A DNA stretch of 64,000 nt, from positions 424,756-488,755 of the forward strand of contig NZ_ML636801.1 in the NCBI RefSeq assembly GCF_006476605.1, read 5' to 3'. Positions within the stretch are counted from its first letter, which is position 1. Every line of letters starts with the position of its first letter. The notes under the pieces are model-generated. The model was not told the DNA's origin and did not search any database. It was given only the letters and a program-made list of their open reading frames with translations. Below, piece after piece: positions 52,697 through 62,448 of this stretch. The translations under genes and the position numbers were made by a program. Source of the stretch: Brucella gallinifaecis. Its GTDB lineage: Bacteria > Pseudomonadota > Alphaproteobacteria > Rhizobiales > Rhizobiaceae.

Positions 52697-52987
52697 ATGA
52701 ACAAAGTTCAGATTAACTATGCTGGCAAGATTGCCTTTGGTGCAATATTGGCAATTTCGTTTTTCATGCCGAAGCTTTATGCCGCGAGTGTTTTAAACAG
52801 TGATGCGTTTGAGCAGACAATTGTCGTAACCGAAGGTGCTTCAAAGCGTGAAATGCTGATTGCTGCTGGAGAGACGGTCGATTTTTGCGATGGCGGTTGC
52901 TTTGTGACCTTTCCAAATGGTGATCGCGAAGCATTGAAAGGCGACGAAAATATCGTCATTTCGAATGGTAAGGCATCATTTCAATAA
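52697..52987 (+). CDS. Small secreted protein, unknown function
   Basis: A 96-residue protein with a signal peptide (cleavage near LYAAS) and a beta-rich mature part with two Cys (FCDGGCFVTFPNGDRE). Promoter between 52572 and 52696 not resolved. A terminator follows at once. Confidence 0.72.
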   Translation: MNKVQINYAGKIAFGAILAISFFMPKLYAASVLNSDAFEQTIVVTEGASKREMLIAAGETVDFCDGGCFVTFPNGDREALKGDENIVISNGKASFQ

Positions 52988-53013
52988 AAGCCGGGGTTTT
53001 GCCCCGGCTTTTT
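52987..53013. terminator. Bidirectional terminator
   Basis: AAAGCCGGGG (52987-52996) pairs with CCCCGGCTTT (53002-53011), flanked by A- and T-runs. It serves both the small secreted-protein gene and the convergent demethylase gene. Confidence 0.88.
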
Positions 53014-53015
53014 CA

Positions 53016-55577
53016 TCAACTTCTTGGTTTCAGGTTTTCCGGGTCGTAAAGCGGTTTGTAGCCAATTGATACAACTTCGACCGGATAGGTTTCACCGAAA
53101 TATTCCACATGCAGTTTGCGACCTTGCTGGCAATAGGACCACGGCAAATAAGCCAGTGCTATATTTTTGCCAATGGTTGGGCCATAGGCTATGGATGACG
53201 TGAATGAGCGGCGTCCGAGTTCATCGACCAGCGTTTCACCTGTGTCAGGGTCAAGCACTGGCAGAATGCCAACCGGATAGCGTTTTATGCCTTTGGAATC
53301 GATATTCTCGTTCATAATCAGAGTGCAAAGCATGGCTGGCTGATGTTCACGGGCTTTGTATTCAATATGTTTTGCTTTGCCGCGAAAATCTGCCTCCTTG
53401 ACTTTCGGACGGGCCAGATCTGCTTCCAGCAGGTTATATTCGGTGAGCAGGTCTGCGTTTTGAAGACGCAAGCTCTTTTCCATGCGGCGCGTATTGGCAT
53501 AGGTTTCAACACCAACAGCAATGACACCGGTTGATCTGAGGGCGTCCCAAACGGCAAGCCCGTCTTCATAACGCATATGTAATTCCCAGCCCTGTTCGCC
53601 GACATAGGAAATGCGGAATGCAGTTACGTCCTTGCCGGCTATACGGATCGGTTTGATGGCGGCAAATGCGAAGTTTTCAAGGTCAAGGCCTTCCGGGTTC
53701 TCGACAATTTTTTTGAGATTGTCGCGTGCGTTTGGTCCCCATATGCCGATGGTAACATATTCTTCTGTCACATCTTTGATGGTTACATCAAAACCTTTAT
53801 CTTCCGCCACACGGCGCATATAATGGAAATCACGTGGTCCTGCATCCGCACCATTGATCATGCGAATGCGATCAGCCATGCGAATTGCCGTAAAATCCGC
53901 ACGCACCATGCCTTCGTCGTCGAGGAAGTGAGTATAAATGCCTTTGCCGATATTGGCATCGCCGCCGATTTTTGCAGCACATAGCCATTCCATCAATTCG
54001 ACATGGTCCGGCCCTTCAATATCATATATTGCAAAATGTGAGAGATTGATGATGCCGCAATCTTCACTCAATGCGAGATGTTCGGCATTGGATACACGCC
54101 AGAAATGACGATTATCCCACTCGTTTTCGCGTATTGGAATGCGATCGCCATATTTTTCCAGCAAATGTTCATTGGCAGCATAGCCATGCGCACGTTCCCA
54201 GCCACCCAATTCCATGAAATAGCCACCAAGCTCCTTTTCCCGTTCGTAGAAAGGGGAGCGGCGGATGTTACGGCTTTTGGAAAATGGTTCGCGTGGATGT
54301 ACTGCCGGATTATAAACTTTCATTGCGGTTTCAGTGCATCGATCCCAGATGAACTGTTCGGTTAACTGGTGCGGGTAGAAACGCGAATAGTCGATAGAAT
54401 GATGATCGATCGCTGTGCGCCCATCGGTCATCCAGTCGGCTATGAGCTTGCCCATGCCGGGGCCGTCCTTGACCCAGATTGCAATCGCATACCACAGACC
54501 GCGCACTTTCTGACTTTCGCCAATCGAAGGTCCGCCATCGGTCGTGACCTGAAGAAAGCCGTTGAAGGAATGGCTTTCATTATAGCCAAGCTCTCCCAGG
54601 ATCGGGGTCAGTTCAATGGCCCGCTCCAGCGGTTCAAGAACCTGTTCCATGTCAAGATCGCGTTGCGATGGTGACAGACGGGCTTCGTGTTTTTCCAGCA
54701 GATCCCGTGGGTGACAAAGACGCGGATTGGTCTCTTCATAATAACCCCATTCGATCTGGCCACCTTCTGCGGTTTTCGGATCGCCCGTGTCGCGCATATA
54801 GGCGGAATTGCCTTGATCGCGCATAAGCGGCCAGCCGATTTCCTTGCCGGTTCCTGCAAATTCATTATAGGGGCCAAAGAAGGTGAGCGGGTGGTCAATC
54901 GGCATGACGGGCAAGTCTTCGCCAACCATTTCAGCAAGCAGACGACCCCAGAGACCTGCACAAACGATTACATAATCGGCTTCAATCGTCCCGCGATGGG
55001 TGACAACTGCTTTGATGCGCCCATTTTCAACAACCAGCGACTGAGCGGGTGTATTGGCAAAACTTTTTAGCTTGCCAGTGGCTTCGGCCTGATCAACCAG
55101 TTTGCCTGCAACCGTCTGTGAGCGGGGAATGACGAGACCTGCGTCTGGATCCCACAGGCCACCCTGAACGAGGTTTTCTTCTATAAGCGGGAATTTTTCC
55201 TTGATTTCGGACGGATCCATGAGACGGGCACGTGTGCCAAATGCTTTGCCTGATGCGACCTTACGCTTTAGCTCTTCCATGCGGGAATCGTCGCCAGTGC
55301 GGGCAACTTCAATGCCACCGACACGCGCATAGTGGCCCATTTTTTCGTAAAAATTGATGGAATAGAGTGTTGTCCAGCATGTCAGATAATCATGGCTGGT
55401 TGCATAGCAGAAATCGGATGCGTGGGCGGTGGAACCAATATCGGTGGGGATGCCAGATTTATCGATGCCGACAATGTCATCCCATCCACGCTCGATCAGG
55501 TGATGGACAACAGAGGCACCGACGATGCCGCCAAGTCCGACAATGACCACTTTCGCTTTTTTCGGAAACTCTGCCAT
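53016..55577 (-). CDS. Sarcosine/dimethylglycine dehydrogenase-type FAD demethylase
   Basis: An 853-residue flavoenzyme. Residues 8-40 bind FAD (VVIVGLGGIVGASV); GSTAHAS resembles the site of covalent FAD attachment at His. The C-terminal half (about 430-840) is a folate-binding GcvT/aminomethyltransferase unit. The family oxidatively demethylates N-methylated glycines such as sarcosine or dimethylglycine, passing C1 to tetrahydrofolate. The exact substrate is not determined. I start at the ATG at 55577 behind GGGA; 55613 is the longest start. Confidence 0.88.
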   Translation of the reverse strand: MAEFPKKAKVVIVGLGGIVGASVVHHLIERGWDDIVGIDKSGIPTDIGSTAHASDFCYATSHDYLTCWTTLYSINFYEKMGHYARVGGIEVARTGDDSRMEELKRKVASGKAFGTRARLMDPSEIKEKFPLIEENLVQGGLWDPDAGLVIPRSQTVAGKLVDQAEATGKLKSFANTPAQSLVVENGRIKAVVTHRGTIEADYVIVCAGLWGRLLAEMVGEDLPVMPIDHPLTFFGPYNEFAGTGKEIGWPLMRDQGNSAYMRDTGDPKTAEGGQIEWGYYEETNPRLCHPRDLLEKHEARLSPSQRDLDMEQVLEPLERAIELTPILGELGYNESHSFNGFLQVTTDGGPSIGESQKVRGLWYAIAIWVKDGPGMGKLIADWMTDGRTAIDHHSIDYSRFYPHQLTEQFIWDRCTETAMKVYNPAVHPREPFSKSRNIRRSPFYEREKELGGYFMELGGWERAHGYAANEHLLEKYGDRIPIRENEWDNRHFWRVSNAEHLALSEDCGIINLSHFAIYDIEGPDHVELMEWLCAAKIGGDANIGKGIYTHFLDDEGMVRADFTAIRMADRIRMINGADAGPRDFHYMRRVAEDKGFDVTIKDVTEEYVTIGIWGPNARDNLKKIVENPEGLDLENFAFAAIKPIRIAGKDVTAFRISYVGEQGWELHMRYEDGLAVWDALRSTGVIAVGVETYANTRRMEKSLRLQNADLLTEYNLLEADLARPKVKEADFRGKAKHIEYKAREHQPAMLCTLIMNENIDSKGIKRYPVGILPVLDPDTGETLVDELGRRSFTSSIAYGPTIGKNIALAYLPWSYCQQGRKLHVEYFGETYPVEVVSIGYKPLYDPENLKPRS

Positions 55578-55781
55578 TCTATGCGATCCCATTTTTTCAT
55601 TTGATGGAATCATAGTGATTGCCCGCTACTGGCAATTGTCATTCTACGACATAATCACAGCGTCAGGCGACCGAAGCAAAAATAGGTTTCATGATTGTTG
55701 CAGGGGTAGAAGATCTGTCTTTTTCCAAAGTTGAGAATTTGATTCACAGTGAAGAGCTATCACTATGATTTAAAATAAAAA

Positions 55782-55800
55782 GCCACGCTTTTGGCGTGGC
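55782..55800 (-). terminator. Terminator of the AraC-type regulator
   Basis: GCCACGC (55782-55788) and GCGTGGC (55794-55800) form a stem; leaving on the minus strand it is followed by TTTTTATTTT. It isolates the regulator from the demethylase gene. Confidence 0.85.
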
Positions 55801-55811
55801 GTTTATTGCAC

Positions 55812-56810
55812 TCAGGCTGCAACGGGCATTTTGCGATCAGCCCGCTCCTGCTGTGGTGAACGACCATAGAGTTCACGATAACATTTGGAAAAATGCGACG
55901 CAGAAACGAAGCCACAGGCAACGGCCACCTCAACGACCGGCATAGATGATTGCAACAGCAGATGCCGTGCCCGGTCGAGGCGGATTTCAAGATAATAACG
56001 TGCTGGTGATCGCCCCATCTCCTGACGAAACAGCCGTTCGACCTGACGGCGCGAAAGTCCGATATTATGTGCAACATCAATCAGTGTTTCCGGCTCTGAA
56101 AGATTGGCTTCCATCATTTCGATAATGGTCAGAATCTTTGAATTCTGAATGCCAAGACGAGCTCGAAGCGGCAGGCGTTGGCGATCATGGGGGTTGCGTA
56201 CGCGGTCCGTCAGAGCCTGTTCACAAATGCGGTTGACCAGATTGTCGTCAAAATCATCGCCAATGAGCTTCAGCATCATATCGAGTGAAGCAGTTCCGCC
56301 TGCGCAAGTATATATATTGCTATCGACCTCAAAAAGGTCTGCATAGACTTCGGCTTTCGGGAATGATTCTGAAAAGCCGGGCAGATTTTCCCAGTGAATC
56401 GCGCAGCGCTTGCCAGAGAGAAGCCCGGCTGCGGCCAGAATATGCGCACCGGTACATAGTCCGCCGATCGCGACACCGCGATTATATTCTTCGCGCAGCC
56501 ATGCGAAGACCGACTTGTTGCGAAATGCTTCCACATACACGCCGGAGCAGACAAATACCATGGATGGACGTTGTTCGCGCTGGAGAAGGCGCCGTTCATT
56601 TTCCAAAGAAGCGTTGACGGCGCATTCGACGCCATTTGATGCTGTTACAGGCTGTCCATCAGTGGATGTAAGGCGCCAGCGATAGGCTTCATAACCCAGC
56701 ATTCGATTGGCAATGCGTAGCGGCTCGATCGCTGTCGCAAATGCGATCATCGAGAAGTCAGGTACCAGAAAAAACACAATAGATCGTTTAACTGCTGAAT
56801 CTGGATTCAT
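55812..56810 (-). CDS. GlxA/GbdR-type DJ-1 + AraC regulator
   Basis: A 332-residue protein. Residues 10-200 form a DJ-1/PfpI-like sensing domain (SIVFFLVPDFSMIAFATAIEPL...GLCTGAHILAAAGLL). Residues 215-325 are an AraC double HTH (NLSEPETLIDVAHNIGLSRRQVERLF...CGFVSASHFSKCYRE). GbdR of Pseudomonas, a glycine betaine/dimethylglycine regulator, has this layout. Proximity to the demethylase suggests it controls that gene. An upstream ATG at 56912 would add 34 residues. Confidence 0.88.
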   Translation of the reverse strand: MNPDSAVKRSIVFFLVPDFSMIAFATAIEPLRIANRMLGYEAYRWRLTSTDGQPVTASNGVECAVNASLENERRLLQREQRPSMVFVCSGVYVEAFRNKSVFAWLREEYNRGVAIGGLCTGAHILAAAGLLSGKRCAIHWENLPGFSESFPKAEVYADLFEVDSNIYTCAGGTASLDMMLKLIGDDFDDNLVNRICEQALTDRVRNPHDRQRLPLRARLGIQNSKILTIIEMMEANLSEPETLIDVAHNIGLSRRQVERLFRQEMGRSPARYYLEIRLDRARHLLLQSSMPVVEVAVACGFVSASHFSKCYRELYGRSPQQERADRKMPVAA

Positions 56811-57050
56811 AGTCTGATCAATCCCATCTTCAAAAAGCCAAACTGCGGTTCCCGTCGCAGTTTCCGGCTTTACACCTCCGTCATGACACCAGACCTTCTC
56901 AGGTCCAGTCATCCGGTTGTCATGCTGTTCCAGCCTGGATTTATGAATGATAGGCTATGGCGCAAACAGGACAGATATATTGAGGCATAGAAGTTTCAGA
57001 TTGCATAGTGCGGCTAAATGCCTGCCGTAAATTGGTACCTGGATGTCGTT

Positions 57051-57084
57051 AAATTGAGGGCACATCATATCATGCCCTCAATTT
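57051..57084 (-). terminator. Terminator of the DUF1127 gene
   Basis: AAATTGAGGGCA (57051-57062) pairs perfectly with TGCCCTCAATTT (57073-57084) around a 10-base loop, 11 bases past the DUF1127 stop. Confidence 0.75.
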
Positions 57085-57094
57085 GCAATCATGT

Positions 57095-57337
57095 TTACTT
57101 GTTTCGACTGTTTTGTCCGGGTGCTGGAAGGCGATCTTCGATGCAAGGCCAGCCAATATCGTGACGAATGTGTTCGGGCAGATTTTCCAGCATCCTGCGG
57201 CTTTTTGCGATCTGCTTTTGATAAGCCCAGGCAGAATGAAATGCGACGGCTGATCGAATGCTCTTTCGCAGCCAGTCCGGGATGAAAGATGAATGTGCTG
57301 CGCATTCACTTCGCAATGTCTTACATTGAAGGCTCAT
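57095..57337 (-). CDS. DUF1127 protein
   Basis: An 80-residue basic protein started at 57337 behind AGGAG. The segment QIAKSRRMLENLPEHIRHDIGW matches the DUF1127 motif. In alphaproteobacteria these small arginine-rich proteins affect phosphate/carbon metabolism and RNA turnover and some are LysR-regulated. It is divergent from a LysR gene. Confidence 0.85.
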   Translation of the reverse strand: MSLQCKTLRSECAAHSSFIPDWLRKSIRSAVAFHSAWAYQKQIAKSRRMLENLPEHIRHDIGWPCIEDRLPAPGQNSRNK

Positions 57338-57385
57338 TTTCGTTCTCCTGATAAAAAGTGAGACCAAGCGTTTGGTTGAGGATGT

Positions 57386-57404
57386 TTTGATCTCGATGAT
57401 CAAA
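57386..57404. promoter_or_regulatory. LysR-type dyad in divergent promoter
   Basis: TTTGATC (57386-57392) and GATCAAA (57398-57404) around 5 bases, between the divergent DUF1127 and LysR genes. Fits the T-N11-A form of a LysR box. Binding not shown. Confidence 0.5.
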
Positions 57405-57493
57405 GCTTGCGGCCAGCTTGACGTTCAATCAAACGAAATATAGAAAGGTATAAGATCAGAAAAATTGAATCATAAGAAATCGCGGAGATCAGT

Positions 57494-58441
57494 ATGACAG
57501 CGCCGGTCCAACATCCTCTGCCAATGCTCGATATTGATGTGTTGCGCACATTTGCCGCCATCGCTGATACGGGCAGTTTTTCAGCGGCTGCAAATGTTGT
57601 GTTTCGCACACCATCCGCGGTTTCCATGCAGATCAAGAAGCTTGAGGAGCAGCTAGGGGTTGCTGTTTTCGAGCGGGACGCGCGTTCAGTGACGCTGACA
57701 AGTGACGGTGAAGTGCTGCTTGGTTATGCGCGGCGTCTGCTTGCTCTTAACCGTGAGGCGGTGGCAAAATTTGTTGCTCCCACCATTACGGGCGTTGTCC
57801 GGCTTGGTTCGCCGGATGATATCGGAGAATGTGTTCTGCCGCTGGTGTTAAAGCGATTTGCCGAGACCCATCCGGGGGTTACTGTTGATGTGGTGATCGA
57901 TCAGAGTACCAATCTGCGTAAGCGTCTTGATGAACGTCGTCTTGATGTAACATTGGTCAATCTTTCACATACCGTACCAGGCAAAGGCGATGTTGAAGTT
58001 CTTCTGGACGAGGAGCTGGTCTGGGCGGGTGCAAAATGTGGTACGGCTTATCGTCGTGATCCCCTACCTCTTTCTATCTGGGAAGAGGGCTGTGCGTGGC
58101 GTGGTAATGCACTGGAAGCGTTGGAGAATTCGGGGCGGGCATATCGTATTGCTTATATGAGTTCGCATTCGACAGGCCAGCGTGCTGCGATACAGGCAGA
58201 TCTTGCCATTGCTCCTTTTGGCAAGACGCTTCTTGGTGAAGGAATTGTTGCATTGGGACCGGAACATGGCTTGCCAGAATTAGGACGTTACCAGCTTGGT
58301 ATGATTATTCGTCCTGATGCACGGCAGCATATTCAGGTTGTGGCGGCCCATCTACGCAGCGTTTTTGAATCTTATCGCCGTAGTGGACGCTTTGAAACAT
58401 TCCGATCAGGGTGGGGGGCTGCAGCCTTGGCTTGTGGTTGA
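57494..58441 (+). CDS. LysR-family transcriptional regulator
   Basis: A 315-residue regulator. HTH at 12-70 (LRTFAAIADTGSFSAAANVVFRTPSAVSMQIKKLEEQLG) and a substrate-binding domain at 98-300. It is divergent from a DUF1127 gene. The pairing recalls VtlR/LsrB of Brucella and rhizobia, which control DUF1127 genes and AbcR small RNAs; I cannot tell orthology from sequence alone. Confidence 0.92.
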   Translation: MTAPVQHPLPMLDIDVLRTFAAIADTGSFSAAANVVFRTPSAVSMQIKKLEEQLGVAVFERDARSVTLTSDGEVLLGYARRLLALNREAVAKFVAPTITGVVRLGSPDDIGECVLPLVLKRFAETHPGVTVDVVIDQSTNLRKRLDERRLDVTLVNLSHTVPGKGDVEVLLDEELVWAGAKCGTAYRRDPLPLSIWEEGCAWRGNALEALENSGRAYRIAYMSSHSTGQRAAIQADLAIAPFGKTLLGEGIVALGPEHGLPELGRYQLGMIIRPDARQHIQVVAAHLRSVFESYRRSGRFETFRSGWGAAALACG

Positions 58442-58620
58442 TTGCCTTTTTGTCAGGTTTTTAAAAAATACTGTAATTATTTGCTTGCTAAAGAAGAATG
58501 CTGCCATAGATTTTTATATGACAGCAGCAAAAACGGCTTCTGTGCCAGAGGGCGAACGGCTGTATCAGAGAGTATGTTCGCCTGTCAGGTTAAACTGAAC
58601 ATTTCGATGGAGAGGTCACT

Positions 58621-58755
58621 ATGAAACTATCCCGCATTGTTCCCATTGCAATCGTTCTATGTGCTTTTACGCTGGCATCATGCGCAAATACAGTCCGTGG
58701 TGTCGGACGCGATGTGAAAAGCACTGCGCATGCTGTGCAGGAAACAGTCGAATAA
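58621..58755 (+). CDS. Entericidin-type small lipoprotein (44 aa)
   Basis: A 44-residue protein with signal peptide and lipobox LASC at residues 18-21; the mature part NTVRGVGRDVKSTAHAVQETV is the entericidin EcnA/B motif. GGAGAGG precedes the ATG. A hairpin GGCGAAC/GTTCGCC (58551-58582) lies just upstream. Confidence 0.88.
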   Translation: MKLSRIVPIAIVLCAFTLASCANTVRGVGRDVKSTAHAVQETVE

Positions 58756-58782
58756 ACAGGATTAGCTAATGCGCACAGGTTC

Positions 58783-60270
58783 TTATTTCTGCAGGAAATA
58801 GCTCACTGTCAGATGTGTATCTGGACGTGTTCGATAGCGAATATTGGCTGTGCGAATAGCTGAATGATCAGGCGTGATATTTGCTTCCTTCATAAGTGCG
58901 GATATCTGCTTATTTGGTGTAGCATCACCAAACCACATCACCAGAACAGGTTTTGACATCTGTAATGCGCCATGTGGTGTTTCAGGATGGATGACAGTGA
59001 TTGATGGATCAAACAGTCTGAAATTCCCCGGGATCTGTGCATTGTCAGTCAGGATCGTTGTGAAATTTCCATCTTGATGCACCTTTTCATAAAAGCCTCG
59101 ATAGTCGAGCTGGCCATAGGGTGGGTTGCCTGAACCATATGTCAGGTAATAGGCAAAAATGGGAGGAATTATGAGTGCTGCAGCAATTCCAACCGAGGCA
59201 AATTGCATTAATGCGCCCGTATTTCGGCGATATTGATCAAACAGGCAGGAAATTACAGCCGGGGTCAGGAAAAGCACTGGTTGTAACCAGCGATCCTTGA
59301 TGTTGTTTACGCCGGTAATGAGAATGCCGGTTAATACAATCAACATGCCTGCAATAAGAAGACGGCGCATGAATAGTTCACCCGCCGTGAAGGGGCGTGT
59401 TGGTGATGTTCGATTGCTGGAATGCATGAGAGATATGATTCCAGCAATTACAAATGCAAGAATGGAAAAAAGAAATGCAGCTTCAATGAGACTTCCCACT
59501 CCACTCAAGCGATCGAAGAATAAATTGCCTGATGCACCAATTTGAAGTTTATCAGATCGGGCAATAACACTGGATTTATGGGCCAGCATCCACAGAGCTG
59601 TGGGGGTAAAACAAATTGCAAATGCTGCTATGGTTACAAAGGAAAGTTTTGATAGCAGGATTTTACGATATTCGTTTATTGAAAAGCCGGTTATGATCAG
59701 CATAACGACAAATAAGGATGCATTGAATTTTCCAAGCATCGCCGCAGCCATTGTGACGCCGAGAGCCGCTGCAGAAGTTATATTTCGCTTGCGCATGTGC
59801 CAAGCAAAGGCCAGAAATGCCCATCCACAACCTGCCGTACCGGCAATGGAGTGAGTGAGCGCACGTTGCGATTCCCAACCAATTTGCGGAATAAGAAATA
59901 ATCCCAGCATCGAAGCCGAAGCAACTAGGCGAGAGAATCCTAATAATCGCATTGCGCCAAAAACACTCAGGAACAAGCTCGCCAGCATACCAAATTTGAC
60001 AATTTGGAGGGTTAGGATTGAGGTGCCTAATAGTGAGGTCGTGAAATTGGTGACCCATGTGTAAAGTGGAGGTTGAGATCCACCATAACCCCAGTCAAGA
60101 TAGCCGATATTGGCAAGCTGTTCTGCATCATCAAGGCCAGCTCCGTTGGAGACGAGCGTAACCATTATGGTCTGGAAAGAAAAATAGCCAAGTATGAAGA
60201 TCACGGCCAATGGCAGGCCATAGAATGTTTTTTCGGCAATAGGCGTCTTGGTTGCGTTGTGGGTTGTCAA
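58783..60270 (-). CDS. GT39-like membrane glycosyltransferase
   Basis: A 495-residue polytopic protein (about 11 segments) with the PMT_2/ArnT-like start LVSNGAGLDDAEQLANIGYLDWGYGGSQPPLYTWV, the acidic first-loop motif of GT-C enzymes. It would move a lipid-linked sugar in the periplasm, onto LPS or another acceptor. Begins at a TTG at 60270. No glycan cluster is adjacent. Confidence 0.85.
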   Translation of the reverse strand: MTTHNATKTPIAEKTFYGLPLAVIFILGYFSFQTIMVTLVSNGAGLDDAEQLANIGYLDWGYGGSQPPLYTWVTNFTTSLLGTSILTLQIVKFGMLASLFLSVFGAMRLLGFSRLVASASMLGLFLIPQIGWESQRALTHSIAGTAGCGWAFLAFAWHMRKRNITSAAALGVTMAAAMLGKFNASLFVVMLIITGFSINEYRKILLSKLSFVTIAAFAICFTPTALWMLAHKSSVIARSDKLQIGASGNLFFDRLSGVGSLIEAAFLFSILAFVIAGIISLMHSSNRTSPTRPFTAGELFMRRLLIAGMLIVLTGILITGVNNIKDRWLQPVLFLTPAVISCLFDQYRRNTGALMQFASVGIAAALIIPPIFAYYLTYGSGNPPYGQLDYRGFYEKVHQDGNFTTILTDNAQIPGNFRLFDPSITVIHPETPHGALQMSKPVLVMWFGDATPNKQISALMKEANITPDHSAIRTANIRYRTRPDTHLTVSYFLQK

Positions 60271-60508
60271 AATTCAGTCGTCCAAAAGTAATGTGCATCC
60301 TTGCCAGGGTTCAGCAGTGTTTTCTAAATCTGAGGTGATTTTTAAAACAGGATGCTGAAAAACCAATAGAATCAGATGCTTTTTGTAAGTCTATTTGTTT
60401 TTTGATATTTCTGCGAAATACTTGTCACAGGAATATGGTCTGATTTCAATCAGACAGCATAAAACTAATGAAAAGATCACGTATAATTTATAATTTACAA
60501 CCACGACA

Positions 60509-60625
60509 AAAACCGCGCTACCTTCAAGGTGCACGGTTTTGCCAAATATTACGCATGGCAATCTCACCAAACTATACGCAGGTGAGAAAGGCAGAAGCTC
60601 CGGTACGCAATACCAGATCCGGAGC
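60509..60625. ncRNA. Candidate structured RNA: four consecutive hairpins
   Basis: The 567-base gap 60271-60837 has no convincing gene. Within it are four stems in a row: AAAACCG/CGGTTTT (60509-60540, with nested GC and ACCT/AGGT pairs), TTGCCA/TGGCAA (60539-60561), CTCACC/GGTGAG (60563-60586) and GCTCCGG/CCGGAGC (60597-60625). Strand and function are unresolved; an intergenic repeat element is also possible. Confidence 0.4.
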
Positions 60626-60837
60626 GTCGAGAAGGTTTGAACCGTCTCTGGCTTCCTTTTAACCCAACATCGTTACCGGACCGTTATCAGATACTTAAGC
60701 AAATCTAAACAAGGCAAGTTTTTCGCTGTTTAATGAAGAAATTTGGCAGTATCCTTTTTTGACTGAATATCTGAGTGTTGCCGCACCGAGGCCGCTGGCG
60801 ATTGTCAGTGGAATGAACTTGAGATAGGCATGTGCGC

Positions 60838-62289
60838 ATGACACGCGCGATCATGTTTCAGGGGATGGGTTCGGATGTTGGCAAAAGTATACTTGTTGCC
60901 GGGCTTTGCCGTGTTGCGCGTAATCGCGGGCTGAAGGTCCGGCCATTCAAGCCACAAAATATGTCTAATAATGCAGCCGTCAGTGATGATGGCGGCGAGA
61001 TTGGCCGTGCGCAGTGGCTACAGGCGCTGGCTTGTGGGGTGGCGTCATCGGTGCATATGAACCCTGTGCTTTTAAAGCCCCAGACCGATATGGGTAGTCA
61101 GATAATTGTTCAGGGAAAAGTGCGCGGTGAAGCGCGCGGGCGTTATTATCAGCAGTTGAAGCCGCAACTGATGGCGGCCGTGATGGAATCCTACGAGATA
61201 ATCAGCAAAGATGCCGATCTGGTGCTGATCGAAGGGGCGGGCTCGCCTGCCGAAATCAATTTGCGTGCAGGTGATATTGCCAATATGGGCTTTGCCACGC
61301 GGGCAGATGTGCCGGTGGTTTTGGTTGGTGATATTGATCGTGGCGGGGTGATTGCTTCGATTGTGGGCACGCATACAATCCTGCCAGAAGAAGATCGAGC
61401 CATGGTGCGCGGCTTTCTTATCAACAAGTTTCGTGGCGATATTTCGCTGTTTGATGACGGACTGGAGGCGATTACCCGCTTTACGGGCTGGCGTTCTTTT
61501 GGCGTCGTACCATGGCTGAAGGCCGTATCACGATTGCCTGCGGAAGATTCGGTTGTATTGGAGCGGGCGACACGCGGTGCTGCCAGAGCGTTGAAAGTGG
61601 CGGTGCCAATGTTGCCACGTATTGCCAATTTTGATGATCTTGACCCTTTAAAGGCCGAGGCCGAGGTTGAAATTATAATGGTTCCTCCGGGGCAATCCTT
61701 GCCACATGATGCGGCTCTTGTGATTTTACCAGGAACAAAATCAACCATTACCGATCTGATTGCATTTCGTGAAAACGGATGGGAGCGCGATTTGCAGCTT
61801 CATATGCGGCGCGGTGGCCATGTGCTTGGCATTTGTGGCGGGTTTCAGATGCTCGGGAACCGGATCAGCGACCCTGACGGTATTGAGGGGCAGGTGCGCA
61901 ATGTCGACGGTCTGGGGCTGCTCGATGTTGATACTGTAATGGAACCGGAAAAAATTGTGCGCAATGTTGTGGCTCGATCGAAGCTTTATGATGTTGCGCT
62001 TGATGGCTACGAAATTCATATCGGTCGTACCAATGGACCTGATGCCATTCGCCCATTTTCGCGGATCGGCGGTCATGATGATGGCGCCGTCTCTGCGAAT
62101 GGTCGTGTTATGGGCACCTATATGCATGGTGTTTTTGGCTCGGATGAATTTCGCCGGTGTTTTCTCGCGATGTTTGGTGTGAGTAGCTCAGATTATAATT
62201 ATCGTTCTGGCATCGATGCGGCGCTTGATGATTTGGCTGAAGCGCTTGAAAACTGTCTGGATATTGATGCATTATTTGCACTATCCTGA
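60838..62289 (+). CDS. cobQ: Cobyric acid synthase CobQ
   Basis: A 483-residue enzyme that amidates adenosylcobyrinic a,c-diamide to adenosylcobyric acid. It has a DethiobiotinS-like ATPase half (MFQGMGSDVGKSILVAGLCR; GDIDRGGVIASIVGTH) and a class I glutamine amidotransferase half with Cys nucleophile in LGICGGFQML and a His in YMHGVF. Start at the ATG 60838; GTG at 60832 is also in frame. Confidence 0.96.
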   Translation: MTRAIMFQGMGSDVGKSILVAGLCRVARNRGLKVRPFKPQNMSNNAAVSDDGGEIGRAQWLQALACGVASSVHMNPVLLKPQTDMGSQIIVQGKVRGEARGRYYQQLKPQLMAAVMESYEIISKDADLVLIEGAGSPAEINLRAGDIANMGFATRADVPVVLVGDIDRGGVIASIVGTHTILPEEDRAMVRGFLINKFRGDISLFDDGLEAITRFTGWRSFGVVPWLKAVSRLPAEDSVVLERATRGAARALKVAVPMLPRIANFDDLDPLKAEAEVEIIMVPPGQSLPHDAALVILPGTKSTITDLIAFRENGWERDLQLHMRRGGHVLGICGGFQMLGNRISDPDGIEGQVRNVDGLGLLDVDTVMEPEKIVRNVVARSKLYDVALDGYEIHIGRTNGPDAIRPFSRIGGHDDGAVSANGRVMGTYMHGVFGSDEFRRCFLAMFGVSSSDYNYRSGIDAALDDLAEALENCLDIDALFALS

Positions 62290-62448
62290 AGATTAGGTTC
62301 AATATTTATCTATGTAATTTTATTATTCTTATATTTTTATAAATAAATAATAGTGTATTTGCGTTTTTAATTGCAAACCAATTTTATGACATAATTTAAA
62401 AATATACGCCTCTTAATTTTTATTATCAGTTTTATTAAGAGTTGTTTC

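Noticed and set aside
60468..60662. 64-residue plus-strand frame
   Set aside because: It spans consecutive hairpins, is very basic and irregular and has no ribosome binding site; a structured RNA or repeat is likelier.
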